Assembly: GCA_017395105.1 (NCBI GenBank)
Contig: JAFPWD010000007.1
Location: 1-39,471 of the forward strand
DNA length: 39,471 nt
Direction: 5' to 3'
Source of the DNA: Clostridia bacterium
GTDB taxonomy: Bacteria > Bacillota > Clostridia > Christensenellales > CAG-138
Shown here: positions 33,566 to 39,471 of the stretch, in pieces
Layout: each line of letters begins with the position of its first letter
How positions within the stretch are numbered: the first letter of the stretch is position 1
Made by a program: the position numbers and the translations under genes
The notes under the pieces: generated by a model
What the model saw: the letters and a program-made list of their open reading frames with translations, nothing else
What the model was told of the DNA's origin: nothing
Database searches by the model: none

Positions 33566-33952
33566 TTAGGCGGGTTCGACCTCGGGCAGAATGATGGGGG
33601 AGTCCGCCGCGTTTTTGCGAATGCTCTCGATGCCGTTCTTGCAGCTGTCCTTTTTAACGTAGCCCTCGCTCGAAGCGATGATCTGGCCATTGGGCGCCTT
33701 GAGACGGAAGCGGAATTCACCCGCATTGTCTTTATAGAGCTCAAACTTGGGATGCTTCTGCTCCTCATAGCCCTCCACGGTCTGATCCTCAAGATTTGCG
33801 ATAGGCGCGTTGGTGATAACGCTTTCGCAGCCGGTTTTGCAGCTCTCAATGCTTGAATAAACCTCGCCGCCGGTCGCGATGGTCTCGCCATTTGCCGCCT
33901 TGAGGTGGAAGGTGAAGCCGGTGTTGGTAACGTTGATAACAAATTTACCCAT
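33566..33952 (-). CDS. YegP / DUF1508 family protein with two repeats
   Basis: ATG 33952, preceded by AAAGGATG, gives 128 residues; an upstream in-frame ATG has no ribosome site. Two YegP-type units are visible. Unit one runs from GFTFHLKAANGETIATGGEVYSS to CKTGCESVITNA, and unit two from FRFRLKAPNGQIIASSEGY to CKNGIESIRKNA. The F-x-L-K-A-x-N-G-x-x-I-A core and the C-K-x-G-I-x-S-V helix are diagnostic. Unit length and spacing match tandem DUF1508 proteins. The molecular function is unknown; members are small, abundant and sometimes stress-induced. It is transcribed alone from a strong promoter, opposite to its neighbours. Confidence 0.9.
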   Translation of the reverse strand: MGKFVINVTNTGFTFHLKAANGETIATGGEVYSSIESCKTGCESVITNAPIANLEDQTVEGYEEQKHPKFELYKDNAGEFRFRLKAPNGQIIASSEGYVKKDSCKNGIESIRKNAADSPIILPEVEPA

Positions 33953-33992
33953 AGTGCACATCCTTTCGTGGAATAATATAATATGCATTTGT

Positions 33993-34021
33993 ATTTTAAA
34001 TCATTTATCGGAATGTGTCAA
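33993..34021 (-). promoter_or_regulatory. promoter of the YegP-like gene
   Basis: On the minus strand TTGACA (34016-34021) and TAAAAT (33993-33998) are separated by 17 bases. Confidence 0.8.
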
Positions 34022-34063
34022 TACTTTTATTCGTTTTTATATTCCGAAAAGCTCCGAATTAGA

Positions 34064-34092
34064 TTGACAAACGCTCGACGATGCGGTAAGAT
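34064..34092 (+). promoter_or_regulatory. promoter of the PqqD-peptidase pair
   Basis: TTGACA (34064-34069) and TAAGAT (34087-34092) are separated by 17 bases. It lies 42 bases from the divergent YegP-like promoter. Confidence 0.75.
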
Positions 34093-34137
34093 ATAAATGT
34101 CAAACTATGCGGATAATTCTATTCGGAGGGCGGCATC

Positions 34138-34401
34138 ATGCGATTGAAGAAAGGTGTTTTACAAAGAAAAACAGGCGACACGATCGCTCTGGTCGTAAAC
34201 GGGGGAGCAAGCAGCTTCTCAGGCGTTTTGCACAGCAACCCAACTGCCGCCTTCATTATCAAATGTCTCAAGCATAATACCAACGAGAAAAGGATACTTG
34301 CAAAAATGAAAAGAAGGTTCGATGGCGATCCCGATGAAATGCTTGAGGATATCCGCATGATTTTGGACGAGCTGAGAAAAGCCGGCGTTATCGAGGAATA
34401 A
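34138..34401 (+). CDS. PqqD-family RRE (RiPP recognition element) protein
   Basis: This 87-residue protein has the PqqD fold pattern: a short beta-rich N terminus, then SNPTAAFIIKCLKHNTNEKRILAKMKRRF and DPDEMLEDIRMILDELRKAGVIEE. These correspond to the N-x-T-A-x-x-I turn-helix and the D-x-x-x-x-L-x-x-L-x-x-x-G-x-I end typical of the family. PqqD-like RREs bind the leader of a precursor peptide and deliver it to a modifying enzyme. ATG 34138 follows TCGGAGGG. The following gene starts 18 bases later. A radical-SAM or other maturase is missing from the window, so the partner enzyme must lie elsewhere or be lost. Confidence 0.85.
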   Translation: MRLKKGVLQRKTGDTIALVVNGGASSFSGVLHSNPTAAFIIKCLKHNTNEKRILAKMKRRFDGDPDEMLEDIRMILDELRKAGVIEE

Positions 34402-34419
34402 CACAGAATCAGATTACAA

Positions 34420-34950
34420 ATGGAAAACAATTCTGCAAACAATCCGTTCGGCGAATGCGCCGACAGCAATACCCTTGAAGAAATCCTTGCTGAAAAGGGC
34501 GTTTTTATGTGGACAACGTGCGGAAAGAGCATGAGGCCCCTTCTTAAAACCAATAGGGACATCGTTGAGATCCGCCGTCCCGACACCGTTTATGACGACG
34601 GCATCCTCAAGGAAAACGACGTTGCGCTCTATTCGATACCGCATCCGAGATTCAAGGGGCAGTATGTGCTGCATCGTGTCAGAAAGGTGTGCGACGGCTA
34701 CTATATCATCTGCGGCGACAACAACGTGATGATGGAGAGAGTACCGTTTAATTGGGTGATAGGCGTAATGACAGGGCTGACCCGCAAGGGCAGGGAAGTG
34801 AACCTGAACGGCGCCGTATACCGCTTTTACGTGCGCCACTGGGGAAGCAGATACAGGCGCAGGATCGCCGCCAAGCGCATCAGCCGCAGCTTGAAGCAGC
34901 CGTTGAGGCGACCGTACAGAGCCATAAAAAGAATGCTCAAGCGTAAATGA
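34420..34950 (+). CDS. S24/S26-type signal-peptidase-like protein lacking membrane helices
   Basis: This 176-residue protein contains the S26 catalytic serine box CGKSMRPLL (Ser37). Instead of the usual catalytic Lys segment it has QYVLHRVRKV with His85, followed by ICGDNN (Asp100). This Ser-His arrangement is that of the SipW / ER-type signal peptidases. Unlike those it has no hydrophobic N- or C-terminal anchor; the last about 45 residues are strongly basic (RRRIAAKRISRSLKQPLRRP). It follows the PqqD gene by 18 bases. Such S24/S26 proteins occur next to PqqD and peptide genes in Firmicute RiPP-like loci and may trim a leader. That role is inference. Confidence 0.82.
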   Translation: MENNSANNPFGECADSNTLEEILAEKGVFMWTTCGKSMRPLLKTNRDIVEIRRPDTVYDDGILKENDVALYSIPHPRFKGQYVLHRVRKVCDGYYIICGDNNVMMERVPFNWVIGVMTGLTRKGREVNLNGAVYRFYVRHWGSRYRRRIAAKRISRSLKQPLRRPYRAIKRMLKRK

Positions 34951-35018
34951 TCGATATTGTGCGGAGCCATCCCGCGGGTGCGCATGCGAATATACTTTCG
35001 TTTGGCGTTCCTCAAGCG

Positions 35019-35047
35019 TTGAAGGCGCGGGTCGGGTCTGCTATAAT
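35019..35047 (+). promoter_or_regulatory. promoter of the PRPP synthetase gene
   Basis: TTGAAG (35019-35024) and TATAAT (35042-35047) are separated by 17 bases, about 35 bases before the start codon. Confidence 0.72.
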
Positions 35048-35082
35048 TCATATTAGCAATTTAGCTCATGGGGGTTTAAAAC

Positions 35083-36093
35083 ATGAACAGACATGAAGGC
35101 GACGGTCGTATCACGATATTTGCTGGTTCCGCGAGCAGACCTTTTGCGGAAAAAATGTGCAGGTATCTTGGCGTGGAGCTCGGAAAGTCCACAACGCATT
35201 TCTTCTCCGAGGGCAGCACCTACGTAAGAGCCGACGAGTCCATCAGAAATAAGGACGTATACATCGTTCAGTCCATCGGCAAGGATCCAAACAACGCCTT
35301 TACCGAGCTCATCTTCTGGATCGATGCTTTCAAGCGCGCAAGCGCCAACTCCATCACCGCCGTCATCCCGTATTTCGGCTATGCCAAGGCCGATAAGAAG
35401 GACGAGCCCCGCGTTTCGATCAGGGCGAGGGTGTGTGCGGACTGCATCGAGCTCTGCGGTGCCGATCGTGTTATCTGCATGGATCTTCACGCGCCCCAGG
35501 TGCAGGGCTTCTTCTCCAAGCCCGTGGATCATCTCTATGCCAGTCCCCTTTTGAGCGAGTACGCAAGGCGCATCGGCATAGTCGATCAGGATCTCGTCGT
35601 TGTGGCTCCGGATGCAGGCTCTGCAAAGCGCGCAAGGGCATACGCTAATATGCTCGGCAGCAACGTTGCTATAGGCGATAAGGTTCGCGTGGGACACGAT
35701 GAAAACCCCAACGCCATCGAGATAATCGGCGACGTGCGCGGCAAGCGATGCATGGTCGTTGATGATTTCACTATCAGCGGAAACACGCTTTGCAAGGTCG
35801 CATACGGCCTGATGGACAAGGGTGCCGCCGAGGTATACGCATTCCTCTCGCATGCCATCGTTAAGGAGGATGCCGTTACAAGAATCGAGGATAGCCCCAT
35901 CAAGATGCTCGTCACCACCGACACCGTCGATAATTCCGAGGTGCTCAAGGATTCGAGCAAAATCAAGGTCATCTCCGCAGCGCCGCTGTTTGCGGAGGCT
36001 GTTCGCACCATCCATGAGAAGGCTGCGATGGCCGAGATGTTTGCCCATCTCCCCGAAAAACTCCTCAATATGAGCTTTGAGGACGTCAAATAA
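35083..36093 (+). CDS. prs: ribose-phosphate pyrophosphokinase (divergent)
   Basis: This 336-residue protein has the PRPP synthetase layout. The ATP-binding flexible loop region is PYFGYAKADKK (residues 96-106), where most enzymes have YARQDR. MDLHAPQVQGFF at 133-144 matches the conserved catalytic-His block. The PRPP loop is MVVDDFTISGNTL (224-236), where the usual sequence is VDDMIDTGGTL; the inner Asp is replaced by Ile. It would make PRPP from ribose-5-phosphate and ATP for nucleotide, His and Trp synthesis. The substitutions place it in a divergent Prs subgroup, and it may be a second copy besides a canonical one elsewhere. ATG 35083 follows GGGGG. Confidence 0.88.
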   Translation: MNRHEGDGRITIFAGSASRPFAEKMCRYLGVELGKSTTHFFSEGSTYVRADESIRNKDVYIVQSIGKDPNNAFTELIFWIDAFKRASANSITAVIPYFGYAKADKKDEPRVSIRARVCADCIELCGADRVICMDLHAPQVQGFFSKPVDHLYASPLLSEYARRIGIVDQDLVVVAPDAGSAKRARAYANMLGSNVAIGDKVRVGHDENPNAIEIIGDVRGKRCMVVDDFTISGNTLCKVAYGLMDKGAAEVYAFLSHAIVKEDAVTRIEDSPIKMLVTTDTVDNSEVLKDSSKIKVISAAPLFAEAVRTIHEKAAMAEMFAHLPEKLLNMSFEDVK

Positions 36094-36121
36094 TCCCTGT
36101 TGAAAACAGTATCATGAATCT

Positions 36122-36161
36122 CGGAGCTTATCGATGCGCTCGGCGTATTCCTTAAGCTCCG
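36122..36161 (+). other. hairpin between prs and rarA
   Basis: CGGAGCTTA (36122-36130) pairs perfectly with TAAGCTCCG (36153-36161) around a 22-base loop. No T-run follows, so it is not a standard terminator. rarA begins 15 bases later without a strong ribosome site, so the hairpin might affect its translation or mRNA processing. Confidence 0.45.
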
Positions 36162-36176
36162 TATTAGTTAGATGAA

Positions 36177-37478
36177 ATGGAAGATCTTTTCTCAAGCTCA
36201 ATAAAATCTCATGCGCCGCTTGCGGATAGGATGCGCCCAACAACGCTCGATGAGTTCATAGGGCAGGAGCATATCGTGGGCAGGGGCTCATTACTGCGCC
36301 GCGCGATAATGGCGGATTCGCTGCAAAGCTCCATCTTCTGGGGGCCGCCCGGCTGTGGGAAGACCACGCTTGCTTCGGTGATCGCGCATACCACGAACAG
36401 CCGCTTTGTGAAGCTGAACGCCGTCACTTCAGGCGTAAAGGAGGTGCGAGAGGTAATAGCCGAGGCCGAGGAAGCGCTGAAGCTCTACGGCAAGGAGACC
36501 TTCCTGCTTCTTGATGAATGCCATAGATGGAGCAAGGCGCAGTCCGATTCGATCCTGCCCGCGCTTGAGAACGGCACGGTCAAATTCATCGGCTCCACCA
36601 CCGAAAACCCGATGATCGCGATGACAGGCGCGATAGTGAGCAGGTGCCGCCTCTTCCAATTCTATCCGCTGAGCATCGATGATATCAAAAAGGCGATGCT
36701 TAGAGCGATGGAGGACGGCGAAAAGGGGCTTGCCATGTTCTCGCCGATGGTGGATGATGATGCGCTCGAGCATCTTGCGGTAATATCAAACGGCGATGCA
36801 AGAACCGCGCTCAACGCGCTTGAGCTTGCCGTCCGCACCACCGAACCAATCGACGGAAGGGTGCATATAACCCGTGAGATCGCCTCAGAATCCATCCAGA
36901 AAAAGGTGACAAAATGCGATGAGCAGCAGCTCTACGACATGCTCTCCGCGTTCTGCAAATCCCTTCGCGGGGGCGACAGCAACGCCGCGATAGCATGGTT
37001 TGCGCGGCTTATCTATGCGGGGCTCGATCCGCGGATAATCTGCAGAAGGCTGATTGCCCATGCCTCGGAGGACGTTGGCCTTGCAAATCCAAATGCCATG
37101 CTCCAGGCCGTCGCTGCGGCGCAGGCGCTTGAATTCATCGGCCTGCCCGAGGCAAGGCTGAGCATAGTTCAGGCGATAATCTTCATCTGTGAAAGCCCAA
37201 AGTCCAATTCGGTCGTGATGGCGCTCGATGAGGCCTTTGCCGATGCCGAAAACACTGTTGACGAGCCGGTGCCAATCCATCTGCGCGATACTTCGTTCAG
37301 AGGGGCGGAAAAGCTCGGCCATGGCGTTGGCTATAAATATCCCCACAATTACCCAAATCATGAGGTGGAGCAGGAATACATGCCGCCCTCGGTAAAGGGA
37401 AAAGAGTATTACATTCCTTCTGATATGGGAGTTGAGGCAAGGATAAAGGCAAAGCATGATGCGAAAAAGAACGGCTGA
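36177..37478 (+). CDS. rarA: replication-associated recombination protein RarA (MgsA)
   Basis: This 433-residue AAA+ ATPase matches RarA/MgsA in length and motifs. PLADRMRPTTLDEFIGQEHI leads in, followed by Walker A GPPGCGKT (56-63), Walker B LLLDECHR (110-117) with the family's HRWSKAQSD stretch, and sensor 1 FIGSTTENP. A C-terminal tetramerisation region contains RRLIAHASEDVGLANP and ends near GHGVGYKYPHNYPNHE. RarA acts at stalled replication forks with SSB and RecA. ATG 36177 has only a poor ribosome site (TTAGTTAGATG), so translation may be modest or coupled to the upstream transcript. It probably continues from the prs message, since no promoter was seen between them. Confidence 0.94.
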   Translation: MEDLFSSSIKSHAPLADRMRPTTLDEFIGQEHIVGRGSLLRRAIMADSLQSSIFWGPPGCGKTTLASVIAHTTNSRFVKLNAVTSGVKEVREVIAEAEEALKLYGKETFLLLDECHRWSKAQSDSILPALENGTVKFIGSTTENPMIAMTGAIVSRCRLFQFYPLSIDDIKKAMLRAMEDGEKGLAMFSPMVDDDALEHLAVISNGDARTALNALELAVRTTEPIDGRVHITREIASESIQKKVTKCDEQQLYDMLSAFCKSLRGGDSNAAIAWFARLIYAGLDPRIICRRLIAHASEDVGLANPNAMLQAVAAAQALEFIGLPEARLSIVQAIIFICESPKSNSVVMALDEAFADAENTVDEPVPIHLRDTSFRGAEKLGHGVGYKYPHNYPNHEVEQEYMPPSVKGKEYYIPSDMGVEARIKAKHDAKKNG

Positions 37479-37542
37479 GCGCCGCTTTGCCCGCCGAGTG
37501 CATAATACATTAAGAAATTTTTTGAGTTTTTGCTCAAAACAC

Positions 37543-37572
37543 TTGTAATGCAATACCAAAAATTGGTATAAT
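37543..37572 (+). promoter_or_regulatory. promoter of the zinc-ribbon membrane protein with overlapping palindrome
   Basis: TTGTAA (37543-37548) and TATAAT (37567-37572) are separated by 18 bases. A perfect inverted repeat ATACCAA-AAA-TTGGTAT (37553-37569) fills the spacer and enters the -10, the position of a repressor operator. A weak hairpin (37520-37539) just upstream may end the rarA transcript. Confidence 0.65.
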
Positions 37573-37584
37573 ATCAGCTGTACG

Positions 37585-37613
37585 GATAATGCGCGGAGTG
37601 TCTGCGCATTATC
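37585..37613 (+). other. hairpin in the 5' leader of the zinc-ribbon gene
   Basis: GATAATGCGC (37585-37594) pairs perfectly with GCGCATTATC (37604-37613) around a 9-base loop containing GGAG. It lies just after the predicted transcription start and about 36 bases before the start codon. No T-run follows. Confidence 0.55.
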
Positions 37614-37649
37614 GATTAGTTACAGAAAGGTGTTTATTGAGGTAGATAA

Positions 37650-39299
37650 ATGAAGTGCAATAATTGTGGACATAAAAATAAGGACGGCAACAAGTTCTGC
37701 TCGGAATGCGGAACGCCGCTCACCGTAAACAACAGGAATTCCTTTGAAGAGGAATGGGATGCACTGGAGGAGCAGGAGAACGCTTCGAGCTATCTGAGCG
37801 AGCTTGAGGACAGCTTCTCAGGCGGAGTGGACGATTGGGCAAACGAGTCGGAGGGCTTCTTCGATGAGACCGATGTCAAGCAAAGCGGCTTTGCTTCGGG
37901 CAAGCGCCGCGGCGAGCAGAATCGGCGCAGAGCTTCGGATAACGGATCGATCAAGGCTGCGGGCAGCGCAAAGCAGAGCGGCGAAGCTCGAAACGAGCGA
38001 GCTGCAAGGGAAGCTGCGAACGAACGCTCGAGCGGCGGCTCAAGGGGTTCCGCTTTGAACAAGATCCTGCTTATCCTGTTGATAGCTCTGCTTGCAGTTA
38101 TGGCGGTCGTGGTTTACATCGCGATCAAGGGCGGCATCGGAACGGGCGTTCCGAAGAAATCTCAACACGAGGTCAAGCATAATCCGAACGATCCAAACAA
38201 ATACTACGTCACCGTTCGTGCAAACGAGGGCACTACGCTCGTTTTCGAGGGAACGGACGGCAGCAAGAAGGAGCTCGAGGTTTCTTCAAAGAGGGACGTA
38301 ACCTTCAACGTGCATAAAAACTCCCTGCTTCCGCAGACCTATATCGAAACAGAGACCGTAATGGTTCAGCCCATGGTGTTCCAGATCGATGCTGAGGGCA
38401 ATAAAACCATCATCGAGATACCCGAATTCGAGATGGAGGTTCCCGGGATCAACCTTGAATTCTTCACCCCCGAGAGCTTTGAGTCCGATAACGGCATAAT
38501 CACTATCGAGGGCTGTCTTGCCAAGGGTCAGCCGGATACCGAATTGACCATCAACGGCGAAAAGCTTTCGATCGATGAAGAAGGCAATTTTGCATACTCG
38601 GTAAAACGCGATATGGGCGAGCACAGCTTTGAGTTCGTTGCCCAGCGCATTGCACACAGAACCAAGCGCGTGAACTTCAATGCAAACGTGACCCGTGTGC
38701 TCACCGCCGATCAGATAATCGTTATTCCCGACACCTTCCATGCGCGCTCTCTGAATGTTGAAGAGTCCATCAGGGTATACGGCGCGGTTCCTGCGGGAGC
38801 AAGCATCGGCATTTCGTCCAATGACCCCGATTTCAGCCTCAAAACCGAGCCCGAGATCGATGCAAGCGGCAACTTCGGCTTCGAGGTCAATCTGCCCATA
38901 CCGGCAAAGTCCTATAAATTCCTCATCACCGCCACCCTTGAGGACGGCACGGTGTTTGAGCGTCCGTTCAGCGTTGAGCGTCCCCCCGTGTACTCCGAAT
39001 ACGTTCCCACGGTTTGGCCGGGCACCTATGAGGAGATGAGCAAGCCCGTCCACGTGAGCGATCTGCGCGGCTTCAAGATCCAGGGAACCATAAGCGAGAT
39101 TATCTACGACGGCGATTATCTCGTTGCGAAGCTGACTCTCGACGGCGGCGCGCTGATCGAGATCGAGTACCACGATCATTACTCCACCGCTACCGGCCTC
39201 GAGGTCGGCTCGAGATACACCATGTACGGCTATTCGCTCGGCACGGGCGTTTCGCCGGACGGCAATCTCAGGCTGTTCATCTGGTTCGTTCAGGACTGA
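37650..39299 (+). CDS. zinc-ribbon single-TM protein with extracytoplasmic beta-rich domains
   Basis: This 549-residue protein starts with a zinc ribbon (Cys3, 6, 17, 20; CNNC...CSEC) and an acidic, then basic low-complexity linker (about 30-135). One TM helix (138-159) follows, and then about 390 residues outside the membrane. The outer part consists of beta-rich segments, including two Ig-like looking units (about 275-345 and 355-440) with motifs TLNGEKLSIDEEGNFAYSV and PEIDASGNFGFEVNLP. These resemble the bacterial Ig-like folds of TcaA-type zinc-ribbon proteins in Firmicutes. The role may be envelope stress sensing, but that is inference. ATG 37650 follows GAGGTAG. Confidence 0.82.
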   Translation: MKCNNCGHKNKDGNKFCSECGTPLTVNNRNSFEEEWDALEEQENASSYLSELEDSFSGGVDDWANESEGFFDETDVKQSGFASGKRRGEQNRRRASDNGSIKAAGSAKQSGEARNERAAREAANERSSGGSRGSALNKILLILLIALLAVMAVVVYIAIKGGIGTGVPKKSQHEVKHNPNDPNKYYVTVRANEGTTLVFEGTDGSKKELEVSSKRDVTFNVHKNSLLPQTYIETETVMVQPMVFQIDAEGNKTIIEIPEFEMEVPGINLEFFTPESFESDNGIITIEGCLAKGQPDTELTINGEKLSIDEEGNFAYSVKRDMGEHSFEFVAQRIAHRTKRVNFNANVTRVLTADQIIVIPDTFHARSLNVEESIRVYGAVPAGASIGISSNDPDFSLKTEPEIDASGNFGFEVNLPIPAKSYKFLITATLEDGTVFERPFSVERPPVYSEYVPTVWPGTYEEMSKPVHVSDLRGFKIQGTISEIIYDGDYLVAKLTLDGGALIEIEYHDHYSTATGLEVGSRYTMYGYSLGTGVSPDGNLRLFIWFVQD

Positions 39300-39333
39300 C
39301 GAATTACGAATAATCGATACAATGCAGTTTGGA

Positions 39334-39380
39334 GCTGTTGCACAAGCAAGCAAATTGCGTGCAGCAGCCTCTTTCTTTTC
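39334..39380 (+). terminator. terminator of the zinc-ribbon gene
   Basis: GCTGTTGCAC (39334-39343) pairs with GTGCAGCAGC (39359-39368) with one GU pair, followed by T-rich CTCTTTCTTTTC. The last 90 bases of the window hold no recognisable feature. Confidence 0.75.
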
Positions 39381-39471
39381 GCGGTATTTGAATTTGATTT
39401 GGAAAATTATCTTTCGGTGTGCGGAAATCAGCGGTATTTATAGGGTTGGATTGGTTTTTGGGTACACTAAA

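Overview
The window reads as a chromosomal segment of an endospore-forming Clostridia-type Firmicute, probably an anaerobic gut or fibre-associated lineage. Three things point there: a complete cotJA-cotJB-cotJC spore-coat operon; Firmicute families throughout (DegV, a YtrA-type GntR with its ABC transporter, VanZ-like proteins, BioY, RarA, an M16C presequence-protease-like enzyme); and two secreted proteins ending in type I dockerin modules. Strong Shine-Dalgarno sites and many near-consensus sigma-A promoters make most start assignments firm. The genus cannot be named from the sequence alone. No rRNA, tRNA, CRISPR array, insertion sequence or integrase was recognised.

Layout. 1-3.1 kb: end of an unidentified reading frame, a structured leader, degV, a GNAT/YghO-like gene and a membrane protein. 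3.2-4.75 kb (minus): HerA-like/DUF853 ATPase. 4.8-8.9 kb: ytrA-like repressor, ABC ATPase and large permease in one overlapping operon, ended by a bidirectional terminator. 8.9-9.7 kb (minus): secreted thioredoxin-dockerin fusion. 9.9-11.1 kb (minus): Na+/Ca2+-exchanger-family transporter behind a yybP-ykoY (Mn2+) riboswitch with an obvious terminator platform. 11.2-14.4 kb (minus): ECF sigma factor overlapping an 890-residue one-TM protein with three repeats. 14.5-15.7 kb: cotJABC. 15.8-19.7 kb (minus): VanZ-like, QueG-like Fe-S protein, gltX, and an unknown with a TTG start. 19.8-21.2 kb: nucleoside phosphorylase and a second VanZ-like gene.

21.2-24.2 kb is the most interesting region. It is a self-contained two-gene unit, with its own promoter and a terminator at each end. 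It encodes a small two-TM protein and a STAND (NB-ARC plus TPR) ATPase. A short glycine-rich motif occurs twice in the C-terminal half of the small protein and once at the N terminus of the STAND protein. This is the architecture expected of an amyloid-templated NLR/effector pair, so it is a candidate defence or regulated cell-death system.

24.2-27.9 kb: small membrane protein (minus), M16C protease and bioY. 28.0-35.0 kb: a secreted BspA-like (DUF285) dockerin protein followed by an 87-residue cysteine-containing peptide, a YegP-like protein (minus), then a PqqD-like protein and a soluble S26-type peptidase homologue. These last pieces resemble a RiPP locus without a visible radical-SAM maturase. 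35.0-39.5 kb: a divergent PRPP synthetase, rarA, and a zinc-ribbon membrane protein with a palindrome at its promoter.
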